Assembly (NCBI GenBank): GCA_965366835.1
Contig: CBDUGF010000155.1
Location: 1 to 6,953, forward strand
Length of the DNA: 6,953 nucleotides
Direction of reading: 5' to 3'
From: JAKGBX01 sp965366835
GTDB taxonomy: Bacteria > Pseudomonadota > Alphaproteobacteria > Rhodobacterales > Rhodobacteraceae
The notes beneath the pieces are model-generated. The model saw only the letters and a list, made by a program, of their open reading frames with translations. It did not search any database and was not told the origin of the DNA. Shown here one piece after another: positions 1 through 5,551 of this stretch. The position numbers and the translations under genes were made by a program. Position 1 is the stretch's first letter; every line of letters starts with the position of its first letter.

Positions 1-997
1 CCTTTGCCGCAAGATCGATCGTGCCGCGCTGGCCCAGATCGGCGCGGTGATCGGCAAGGAATTTCTCGGCCGCCGCCTGCCCCGCAGCTTTCAGACGATC
101 GAGCAACAGCGGGTTGGGCAAAAGCTTGGTGCTGACCGAGAGCTCGTTCATCAGCACATCATCCGAGATCATGTGCACCTTCACATCCTTCATCGTGCCG
201 GGCTTGAGCGCACCGTCGGCCAGCAGGCGCTTGACGAAGTCGATCGCGCGCAGCTCGCGCAGCAGCGAGGAATTGAAGCTGATCTCGTTGATCCGGTTCT
301 GGATCTGTTGTGGCGATTTGGGCACCTCGTCGCGCACCAGCGGATTGATGTTGATCACCACGACGTCATCGGGCAGCGCCGGGTCGAACAGCGGAAACAG
401 CGCCGGATTGCCGGTATAGCCGCCGTCCCAATAGGCCTCGCCGTCGATTTCGACCGCCTGGAACAGGGTCGGCAGGCAGGCCGAGGCGAGCAGGCTTTCG
501 GTGCTGATCGTGTCGCCCTGGAAGATGCGGATCTTGCCCGTTCGCACATTGGTGGCACAGACGAAAAGCGCCGGGCCCGCGGCGGAACAGACCTTGTCAT
601 AGTGGAACGCCTCGGCCACCGGGCGCAGCGGGTTCCGCCACAACGGGCCCCAGGCATAGGGCGTCGTCATCCGCGCGGCGGCATCGGCCAGCATCAGCGG
701 CCAACTGAAATCGACCATGTCGGAGAACGGCCCCACAGCGCCGCGAAGCCAGGCCAGCAGCGCCGGATCGCTGAGCGCGCCCATCCGGCTCCAGAGCCAA
801 TCGAGATTGTCGCGCGCGCCCTGGTTGCCGCCCGTCAGCCACCCGGCCTTGAGCGCGGCGCCGTTGAGTGCGCCCGCGGAGGTGCCGGAAATCCCGGCGA
901 TCTCGATTTCGGGATCATCCAGCAATCGGTCGAGCACGCCCCAGGTGAAGGCGCCATGAGCGCCACCGCCTTGCAGAGCGAGGTTGATCCGGGTCAT
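1..997 (-). CDS. Patatin-like phospholipase / acyl hydrolase (3' end cut by window edge)
   Basis: An open frame of 332 codons runs leftward from an ATG at 997-995 and has no stop before the window edge. The family hydrolyses acyl esters with a Ser-Asp dyad. All the family marks are visible: the oxyanion-hole glycine run GGGAHG at residues 10-15, the nucleophile elbow GTSAG at 38-42 (Ser40), and the DGG motif at 191-193 (Asp191). There is no signal peptide, so it should be cytoplasmic. The start is supported by GAGGAG six bases upstream. Family members of this kind are about 330-350 aa, so only a few C-terminal residues are probably missing. It starts 28 bp after the bdhA stop on the same strand, which suggests one transcript. 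I infer a role near 3-hydroxybutyrate or polyhydroxybutyrate metabolism from that neighbour only; the substrate could equally be a phospholipid or another ester. Confidence 0.9.
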   Translation of the reverse strand, partial: MTRINLALQGGGAHGAFTWGVLDRLLDDPEIEIAGISGTSAGALNGAALKAGWLTGGNQGARDNLDWLWSRMGALSDPALLAWLRGAVGPFSDMVDFSWPLMLADAAARMTTPYAWGPLWRNPLRPVAEAFHYDKVCSAAGPALFVCATNVRTGKIRIFQGDTISTESLLASACLPTLFQAVEIDGEAYWDGGYTGNPALFPLFDPALPDDVVVININPLVRDEVPKSPQQIQNRINEISFNSSLLRELRAIDFVKRLLADGALKPGTMKDVKVHMISDDVLMNELSVSTKLLPNPLLLDRLKAAGQAAAEKFLADHRADLGQRGTIDLAAK

Positions 998-1025
998 GGG
1001 CTGCTCCTCGGGGTGGTCTGCTCTC

Positions 1026-1802
1026 TCAAAGCGCGGTCCAGCCGCCATCGACCGAGATGGTCGTGCCGGTGATCTGATCCGCCGCCGGCGAGCACAGGAA
1101 CACGGTGGTGCCGCCGATCTGTTCGGTGGTGGCGAATTCGCGGCTCGGCTGGCGCTGCAACATGACATTCTCGACCACGTCCTCGCGGCTCATGTTGTAT
1201 TCCTTCATGGTGTCGGGGATCTGGGCCTCGACCAGCGGGGTCAACACATAGCCGGGGCAGATCGCGTTGCAGGTGATCGGCTCGCGCGCGGTTTCCAGCG
1301 CGGTGGTTTTGGAAAGGCCGACGATGCCATGCTTGGCGGCGACATAGGCGGATTTGAACGGGGAGGCGGTGAGCCCATGGGCCGAGGCGATGTTGACCAC
1401 CCTGCCCCAGCCCGCCTTGCGCATCATCGGCAGGGCGGCGGCGGTGGTATGAAACGCCGATGAAAGGTTGATGGCGATGATCGCATCCCATTTCTCGGTC
1501 GGGAATTCGTCGATCGGGGCGACAAACTGGATGCCCGCGTTGTTGACCAGGATATCGCAGGCGCCAGCCTTTTCGATCAGGGCGCGGCATTGCGCGGCTT
1601 TCGACATGTCGGCCTGGATATAGCGCGCTGTGACCTTGAATTCGCGGCCGATCCCGGCGGCCAGCGCATGATCTTCCTCGCTGTCGGTGAAGGAATTCAG
1701 CACCACATCGGCCCCGGCGCGGGCCAGTTCGCGGGCGACGCCCAGCCCGATACCTGAGTTCGATCCGGTGATGACGGCGGTTTTTCCGGCCAGTGATGTC
1801 AT
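1026..1802 (-). CDS. bdhA: D-3-hydroxybutyrate dehydrogenase (SDR family)
   Basis: This 258-aa cytoplasmic enzyme should interconvert D-3-hydroxybutyrate and acetoacetate with NAD. It is a classical short-chain dehydrogenase: the cofactor motif GSNSGIG is at residues 13-19, NNAG at 87-90, and the catalytic Asn112, Ser140, Tyr153 and Lys157 are all present. Specificity is supported by the substrate-pocket set Gln92, His142, Lys150, Gln194 and Trp255. These match, at a constant offset of two, the Gln94/His144/Lys152/Gln196/Trp257 set I recall for the Pseudomonas fragi enzyme. The length is usual for the family. The ATG at 1802-1800 has AGGAG seven bases upstream. It lies 28 bp ahead of the patatin-like gene and likely shares its mRNA. 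The typical role is use of 3-hydroxybutyrate released from polyhydroxybutyrate, or ketone-body catabolism. Confidence 0.95.
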   Translation of the reverse strand: MTSLAGKTAVITGSNSGIGLGVARELARAGADVVLNSFTDSEEDHALAAGIGREFKVTARYIQADMSKAAQCRALIEKAGACDILVNNAGIQFVAPIDEFPTEKWDAIIAINLSSAFHTTAAALPMMRKAGWGRVVNIASAHGLTASPFKSAYVAAKHGIVGLSKTTALETAREPITCNAICPGYVLTPLVEAQIPDTMKEYNMSREDVVENVMLQRQPSREFATTEQIGGTTVFLCSPAADQITGTTISVDGGWTAL

Positions 1803-1834
1803 GGCGCGCGCTCCTTGCTGTGCGATCTGGCGCG

Positions 1835-1863
1835 ACTATGCCATGCTGCAAGCGCAACATAAA
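1835..1863 (-). promoter_or_regulatory. Possible bdhA promoter with TGC-N4-GCA dyad in the spacer
   Basis: Reading leftward, TTTATG (1863-1858) and CATAGT (1840-1835) are separated by 17 bp and could be -35 and -10 elements, about 32 bp before the bdhA start codon. The spacer holds TGC-AAGC-GCA (1847-1856 on the plus strand), a small dyad resembling the TGC-rich sites described for the PHB regulator PhaR. The match to promoter consensus is modest (3/6 and 4/6), so this is a tentative call. Confidence 0.3.
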
Positions 1864-1920
1864 CGGGTAAAACCCCGGCCTTCACCGCCCCGCCCCGGCG
1901 CGGGCGCCGCTGCCGTCGAT

Positions 1921-2103
1921 TCAGCCCTGGTGCGGCGCGGCCAGCGTATTCAGGGCGTTGTAGATGCTGCGCCAGGTTTCGGCTTCGGCAGATTTTCCCT
2001 CGGCCTCGCAGGCGCGACGCCTGCTGGCGGCCTCGGCTGCGGCTCTCGGCCCGTGCGCCGCCCTGAGTGCGGCGGCAAGCTCGGCGATTTTGGTGTCGTC
2101 CAT
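1921..2103 (-). CDS. Small conserved-looking helical protein of unknown function (60 aa)
   Basis: The frame starts at ATG 2103-2101 and ends at TGA 1923-1921. The start is chosen because GAGGAG lies nine bases upstream; an upstream in-frame GTG at 2145 would add 14 residues but would translate through that ribosome site. The protein is rich in Ala, Glu and Arg and is predicted by eye to be mostly alpha-helical. Its first helix starts IAELAAALRAAHG (residues 6-18), the middle is an Arg/Glu/Ala segment with one Cys (32), and a second amphipathic helix runs around Trp44 to Leu54. There is no signal peptide or membrane segment. Small proteins of this composition are familiar from Rhodobacteraceae but I know no function. 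It lies 118 bp ahead of bdhA on the same strand, so co-transcription is possible but not shown. Confidence 0.75.
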   Translation of the reverse strand: MDDTKIAELAAALRAAHGPRAAAEAASRRRACEAEGKSAEAETWRSIYNALNTLAAPHQG

Positions 2104-2135
2104 CTTCTCGATCTCCTCTTCCTCGGCACACGCCA

Positions 2136-2144
2136 ATGATACCA
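2136..2144 (-). promoter_or_regulatory. Possible extended -10 promoter for the 60-aa gene
   Basis: Leftward, TATCAT at 2141-2136 matches the -10 consensus at five of six positions and is preceded by TGG (2144-2142), an extended -10 arrangement. No convincing -35 sits 17 bp upstream. A transcript would begin near 2129, about 26 nt before the 60-aa gene's ATG. It lies downstream of the intrinsic terminator at 2194-2222, which would explain how the gene is expressed independently of the small RNA transcript. Confidence 0.3.
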
Positions 2145-2193
2145 CGGAAGGATGGGAACCGCCCTGCCCCGGATCAGTGGCAGCATGATGCGC

Positions 2194-2222
2194 AAAAAAA
2201 ACGCCCGCACGAAGCGGGCGTT
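2194..2222 (-). terminator. Rho-independent terminator, leftward
   Basis: Leftward, AACGCCCGC (2222-2214) pairs perfectly with GCGGGCGTT (2208-2200) around the loop TTCGT (2213-2209), and T residues run through 2201-2194. The nine-pair stem, small loop and U tract make this a strong intrinsic terminator. The U tract is only on the minus strand, so it acts on leftward transcripts; the only leftward transcript that could reach it starts in the 2223-2383 gap. Confidence 0.9.
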
Positions 2223-2269
2223 AAGTTATTGAGGCAGGTTTCATACAGGCAAGAAACCTATCGAGCAGT
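2194..2269 (-). ncRNA. Candidate small RNA (~76 nt) with own promoter and intrinsic terminator
   Basis: Reading leftward, a start point near 2269 is expected seven bases after the -10 element TATAAA (2281-2276). The RNA would begin with a short single-stranded stretch. It then folds AGGUUUC (2259-2253) against GAAACCU (2242-2236), a perfect 7-bp stem with the 10-nt loop UUGCCUGUAU. An unpaired linker follows (2235-2223). The RNA ends in a perfect 9-bp GC-rich terminator stem with eight U residues. This promoter-hairpin-linker-terminator layout is typical of trans-acting bacterial small RNAs. No protein gene lies between the promoter and the terminator. It could instead be a transcription attenuator leader for the 60-aa gene 91 nt downstream, but I see no competing antiterminator pairing. 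I do not recognise it as a named RNA. Confidence 0.6.
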
Positions 2270-2275
2270 GACACC

Positions 2276-2304
2276 TTTATAAGCAATCTCAAGCCGAGGG
2301 CCAA
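2276..2304 (-). promoter_or_regulatory. Sigma70-like promoter of the candidate small RNA
   Basis: Leftward, the -35 hexamer TTGGCC (2304-2299) and the -10 hexamer TATAAA (2281-2276) are separated by exactly 17 bp. The -10 matches consensus at five of six positions, and the -35 keeps the TTG that dominates alphaproteobacterial promoters. Its position, with the terminator end about 75 nt beyond the expected start, is what makes the small RNA call. Confidence 0.6.
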
Positions 2305-2313
2305 GCTAAAAGT

Positions 2314-2342
2314 TTGATAACATGTGAATCCCTCGTTAGCTT
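2314..2342 (+). promoter_or_regulatory. Possible promoter of the oligopeptide-binding protein gene
   Basis: TTGATA (2314-2319) and TAGCTT (2337-2342) are spaced by 17 bp, giving an expected start near 2349 and a leader of about 35 nt before the ATG at 2384. The -35 is good (4 of 6) and the -10 is weak (3 of 6). It stands back to back with the small RNA promoter, with nine bases between the two -35 hexamers. Confidence 0.35.
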
Positions 2343-2383
2343 CCGCGTAATGAAAACAAGGGCAGAGCGGGATTGTTGCCATT

Positions 2384-4207
2384 ATGAGACCAGTGTTTTT
2401 CCGCCAATGGGGCGCGCGATTGGCAATTTTCAGCCTATGCGCCGGGCTGATTTTGGCCGCCGGATCCGGCCGGGCAGAGCCGCGCCATGGGCTATCTATG
2501 TATGGCGATCCCGCCCTACCACCTGATTTTGTGTCTCTGCCCTATGCCAACCCGGCGGCGCCCAAGGGCGGACAGATCGTGACCGGCAATACCGGCGGGT
2601 TCGATTCGCTCAACCCCTTCATCCTGAAAGGCACCGCGCCGTGGCAGTTTCGCTTTCTCGGATACGAGAGCCTGCTCGACCGCAATTACGACGAACCGTT
2701 CGCGCTCTACGGCCATCTGGCCGAATCGGTCGAGGTCGGACCGAATCGCAAATGGGTGGAATTCACCTTGCGCGCGGAGGCCCGATTCTGGGATGGCTCG
2801 CCGGTGACGCTCGAGGATGTGCTCTGGTCCTACGAGACGCTCGGAACCCAAGGCCACCCGCGCTATCTCGGATTCTGGCAAAAGGTCGATAAGATCGAGG
2901 CGACCGGACCGCGCAGCCTGAGGATCACGTTCAACACCGACGACCGCGAACTGGCGCTGCTGGCCGGGCTGCGCCCGATCCTGAAAAAGGCGCAATGGCA
3001 GGACCGCGATTTCGCCGCCTCGGGGCTGGAAGCGCCGATCGGCACCGGGCCTTACGCGGTAGCCGACTATGAAGCCGGGCGGTTCGTCAGCCTCAGGCGC
3101 AACCCCGACTATTGGGCGCGCGATCTGGCGCTGATGCGCGGGCGCGCCAATTTGGATGAGATCCGAATCGAGTTTTACGGCGATGGCGCGGTGCTGTTCG
3201 AGGCGTTCAAGAGTGGTCAGCTCAACGTCTATCGCGAGAGCAATGCCGAGAAATGGGCGCGCGACTATGATTTTCCCGCGATGCAATCGGGCGAAATGGT
3301 GAAATCCGAGATCCCCGACGGCAAACCCTCGGGCATGACCGGCTTCGTGATGAACACGCGACGCGCGCCGTTCGACGACTGGCGGGTGCGCGAAGCGATG
3401 CTGCTGGCGTTCAATTTCGAATACATGAACGACACCATCACCGGCGGGCGGCAGAAGCGCATCACCTCGTATTTCTCGGGCACCGAACTGGGCATGCGGC
3501 CCGGCCCGGCCGAGGGGCGGGTGCGCGATTTGCTGGAGCCGTTTGCCGCAGAGCTGTTGCCCGGCACGCTGGAGGGCTATGCCCTGCCTGTCGGCGACGG
3601 CAGCGCGCGCAACCGCAAGAACCTGCGCCGCGCGATGAAGCTGCTGGCCGAGGCCGGCTGGCGGGTAACTGACGGCGCGATGGTCAACGCGAAGGGCAAA
3701 CCGCTGCAATTCTCGATCCTGCTGCGCCAGGGCGCGCAGGAGAACCAGGCCTTTGTGAACATCTTCGCCAAGTCGCTGGCCCGGATCGGGATAGCGGCGC
3801 GCGCCGAAGTGGTCGACAATGCGCAATATTACAAGCGGCTCGAGACCTATGATTTCGACATGACCGATTTCCGCCGCGGTTTTTCGCTGTCTCCGGGCAA
3901 CGAACAGCGGCTTTACTGGGGCGCTTACGGTGTCAAGGCGCCGGGGACGCGCAACCTGATGGGCATGAATTCACCCGCCGCCGAGGCGATGATCGACCAC
4001 ATGCTGGCCACCGAGGATCCGGCCGAGTTCACCGCCGCGGTGCGCGCGCTCGACCGGGTGCTGACGGCCGGGCGCTATGTGATCCCGACCTATGAATTCG
4101 GAGTCGGACGGATCGCCCATGCCCGGGCGCTGAAATATCCCGAGCATGTCCCGGTCTATGGCGATGGGCCGTGGTTCATGCCGGATGTCTGGTGGCATGA
4201 AGAGTGA
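2384..4207 (+). CDS. Periplasmic oligopeptide-binding protein, YejA-type (SBP family 5)
   Basis: This 607-aa secreted protein should bind peptides or peptide-like compounds in the periplasm and pass them to an ABC permease. The N-terminus is a Sec signal peptide: basic start, hydrophobic core about residues 13-26, likely cleavage after Ala31 (GRA/EP). No lipobox cysteine is placed correctly, so it should be soluble. The mature N-terminus HGLSMYGDPALP (35-46), PYANPAAPKGG (53-63) and FDSLNPF (73-79) are typical of the YejA/microcin C-type subgroup of family 5 binding proteins, and the length is usual for it. The ATG at 2384 directly precedes the signal peptide; its ribosome site is weak, with only GAGCGGG about a dozen bases upstream. 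Notably no yejB/yejE/yejF-like permease or ATPase genes follow, so it is an orphan that must use a transporter encoded elsewhere. The ligand cannot be told from the sequence. Confidence 0.9.
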   Translation: MRPVFFRQWGARLAIFSLCAGLILAAGSGRAEPRHGLSMYGDPALPPDFVSLPYANPAAPKGGQIVTGNTGGFDSLNPFILKGTAPWQFRFLGYESLLDRNYDEPFALYGHLAESVEVGPNRKWVEFTLRAEARFWDGSPVTLEDVLWSYETLGTQGHPRYLGFWQKVDKIEATGPRSLRITFNTDDRELALLAGLRPILKKAQWQDRDFAASGLEAPIGTGPYAVADYEAGRFVSLRRNPDYWARDLALMRGRANLDEIRIEFYGDGAVLFEAFKSGQLNVYRESNAEKWARDYDFPAMQSGEMVKSEIPDGKPSGMTGFVMNTRRAPFDDWRVREAMLLAFNFEYMNDTITGGRQKRITSYFSGTELGMRPGPAEGRVRDLLEPFAAELLPGTLEGYALPVGDGSARNRKNLRRAMKLLAEAGWRVTDGAMVNAKGKPLQFSILLRQGAQENQAFVNIFAKSLARIGIAARAEVVDNAQYYKRLETYDFDMTDFRRGFSLSPGNEQRLYWGAYGVKAPGTRNLMGMNSPAAEAMIDHMLATEDPAEFTAAVRALDRVLTAGRYVIPTYEFGVGRIAHARALKYPEHVPVYGDGPWFMPDVWWHEE

Positions 4208-4217
4208 GGCGGCTGTC

Positions 4218-4256
4218 ATGAAGGCGCTGCACCGGCAACATTGGAGGATGTCATGA
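4218..4256 (+). CDS. Possible 12-codon leader ORF coupled to arsC
   Basis: An ATG at 4218 with GAGG eight bases upstream opens a 12-codon frame, MKALHRQHWRMS. It ends at TGA 4254-4256, overlapping the arsC ATG (4253-4255) in an ATGA arrangement. The geometry would allow translational coupling, and the arsC ribosome site lies inside this frame. It is too short for coding statistics and may be chance. Confidence 0.2.
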   Translation: MKALHRQHWRMS

Positions 4257-4741
4257 ATATCCTGGTTCTCTGCACCGGCAATTCGGCCCGCTCGATCCTG
4301 CTGGAGGCTTTGCTCAACCGCCTCGGTGAGGGCCGGGTGCGCGCCTTTTCGGCCGGATCGCAGCCGGCGGGGGCGGTGCATCCGCAATCGCTGAAGCTGC
4401 TTGGCGGGCTGGGCCATGATCTGTCGCAGGCGCGTTCGAAAAGCTGGGATGAATTCGCCACCGAAGCCGCGCCGAAGATGGACGTTGTGATCACCGTCTG
4501 CGCGAGTGCCGCGGGCGAGACCTGCCCGATCTGGCCGGCGAGGAACGGCGTGGCTCCGGTGCGGGCGCATTGGGGGGTGGAGGATCCGGCGGCAGCGGAT
4601 GAGGCCGACTGGCCCGAGGCATTCGAGACCGCCTATGGCATCCTGGAGCGCCGCGCCCGCGCGCTTCTGGAGATGCCGGTGGAGGACATGGAGGCGGGGG
4701 AGCTGAAAATTCATCTCGACCGGATCGGCGAGCTGGCATGA
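4253..4741 (+). CDS. arsC: Arsenate reductase, thioredoxin type / LMW protein-tyrosine-phosphatase fold
   Basis: The 162-aa cytoplasmic protein has the phosphatase P-loop CTGNSAR (Cys7 to Arg13, followed by Ser14) at its N-terminus. It also has the redox pair Cys83 and Cys91 in a VC-ASAAGET-CP context and the general-acid Asp-Pro (111-112) in HWGVEDP. Three cysteines plus DP are the hallmark of thioredoxin-coupled ArsC, which reduces arsenate to arsenite through a disulfide cascade. The seven-residue Cys-Cys spacing is the one I recall from proteobacterial members, one longer than in Staphylococcus aureus. The ATG at 4253 is chosen over an in-frame TTG at 4241 because GGAGG (4243-4247) lies five bases upstream. 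It follows the binding-protein gene by 45 bp and may be co-transcribed. No arsR or arsenite exporter gene is in the window, so activity as a plain phosphatase cannot be excluded. Confidence 0.88.
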   Translation: MNILVLCTGNSARSILLEALLNRLGEGRVRAFSAGSQPAGAVHPQSLKLLGGLGHDLSQARSKSWDEFATEAAPKMDVVITVCASAAGETCPIWPARNGVAPVRAHWGVEDPAAADEADWPEAFETAYGILERRARALLEMPVEDMEAGELKIHLDRIGELA

Positions 4742-4784
4742 CCCGAAAGCTGCGCTCCGCCGCGGATGTCGATTCATGGCATGT

Positions 4785-4836
4785 TCATCTTGCCCGAAAT
4801 ATCCCGGGGTCTGGGGCGGAGCCCCAGTCACGAAAA
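4785..4836. repeat. Rhodobacteraceae-style intergenic hairpin element
   Basis: The stretch contains a CTTGCCCGAAATATCCCGGGG-like lead followed by a GGGGC-GGA-GCCCC hairpin. I recall sequences of this form recurring between genes in Rhodobacteraceae genomes. Only one copy is in the window, so its repeat nature is from knowledge, not shown here. It lies between the convergent arsC and XRE-cupin genes. Confidence 0.5.
4811..4827. terminator. Hairpin between convergent genes, possible bidirectional terminator
   Basis: CTGGGGC (4811-4817) pairs perfectly with GCCCCAG (4821-4827) around a three-base loop. It lies 70 bp after arsC ends and 35 bp after the regulator gene ends on the opposite strand. 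No U tract follows on either strand, so termination would need Rho or the structure alone. Confidence 0.4.
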
Positions 4837-4861
4837 CCTGTGCGCGCAGCGCCCCATCAGA

Positions 4862-5485
4862 TCAGACCAGCGAGGTGACCCAGAGCACGGTGGCGTCTTC
4901 CTCGCTGAGCGAAATCAGGTTGTGGCCCATCGCCGCGTCGTAATAGGCGCTGTCGCCGCGGCGCAACTCGACCGGTTCGTAGAGTTCGGTATAGAGCATG
5001 GCGACGCCGGTGAGCACGTAGAGGAATTCCTCGCCGGCATGGCGCACCCAGCCGTCGAACTCGGCCATCGTGCGGGCGCGGACCCGGGCGCGGTAGGGCA
5101 GCATCTGTTTGCCACTCAGGCTTTCGGCGAACAATTCATGCTCGTAGGTGCCGGTGGGGTGGGCGCCGCCTTGGCCCATGCGGGTGACGCTCATGCGGCC
5201 CGCGACCTGGCCCGCTTGCGGCGCGGTGAACAGCTGGGGCACGGATATCTCCAGCCCCTGGGCCAGTTTCTTGACCGCCTCGTAGGTGGGCGACATCTGG
5301 CTGTTTTCGATCTTCGACAAGGTCGAGCGCGCCAGACCGGCGGCGCGGGCGGCCTGCTCCAGTGTGAAACCGCGCGCCTTGCGCAGGGCCCGCACGCGCG
5401 CCCCGAGGTTCAGCGGCTCGGGGCTTTGCCGATCGCCGTTTGCGCGCGCGATGCGCACGATCGCGCTGTGGGTGCGTGCCGTCAT
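4862..5485 (-). CDS. XRE-family transcriptional regulator with C-terminal cupin sensor
   Basis: This is a 207-aa DNA-binding regulator. An N-terminal tail of about 26 residues precedes the XRE helix-turn-helix at about 27-82, which shows the typical LGARVRALRKARG and GLARSTLSKIENSQ helices and a SPTYEAVKKLA continuation. The cupin_2 barrel covers about 131-207, with RHAGEEFLYVLTG (148-160) and a GD..YYD..MGH segment ending at His188; such barrels bind a small ligand or metal. The ATG at 5485-5483 is preferred to an upstream TTG at 5521, which would leave a shorter gap to the divergent gene; no strong ribosome site is visible for either. Members of this class usually regulate adjacent catabolic genes, so the divergent acyl-CoA ligase is the likely target, together with its own gene. 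The ligand is unknown. Confidence 0.9.
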   Translation of the reverse strand: MTARTHSAIVRIARANGDRQSPEPLNLGARVRALRKARGFTLEQAARAAGLARSTLSKIENSQMSPTYEAVKKLAQGLEISVPQLFTAPQAGQVAGRMSVTRMGQGGAHPTGTYEHELFAESLSGKQMLPYRARVRARTMAEFDGWVRHAGEEFLYVLTGVAMLYTELYEPVELRRGDSAYYDAAMGHNLISLSEEDATVLWVTSLV

Positions 5486-5492
5486 GGCGCGG

Positions 5493-5544
5493 GTTCTAGG
5501 CGCGCGCGGCGGCGCTTGCAATGGCCTTCGGCAGGGCCTAGCAC
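5493..5544. promoter_or_regulatory. Inverted repeat in divergent promoter gap (candidate operator)
   Basis: GTTCTAGGCGC (5493-5503) and GGGCCTAGCAC (5534-5544) are inverted copies matching at nine of eleven positions, with an uninterrupted CTAGGC/GCCTAG core. Equivalent points are about 40 bp apart, near four helical turns, so both sites face the same side of the DNA. They occupy most of the 66-bp gap between the regulator and ligase start codons, where both promoters must lie. No clear -35/-10 pair is visible in the gap. Confidence 0.4.
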
Positions 5545-5551
5545 TTGGCCC

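Noticed and set aside
47..1072. Long plus-strand frame opposite the patatin-like gene.
   Set aside because: It is an antisense shadow of a gene with clear motifs; the translation is Arg/His/Gln-rich with no recognisable domain.
1895..1910. GGCGCGGGCGCC near-palindrome after the 60-aa gene as a terminator.
   Set aside because: The stem is only four pairs with a realistic loop and has no U tract on either strand.
2221..2244. Seven-codon minus-strand frame MKPASIT with its stop touching the terminator stem, like an attenuator leader peptide.
   Set aside because: It has no ribosome site at usable distance, its start lies in the hairpin loop and stem, and there is no run of one amino acid's codons.
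2516..3826. 436-codon minus-strand frame inside the binding-protein gene.
   Set aside because: GC-rich antisense frame with biased composition and no domain; the plus-strand protein is clearly real.
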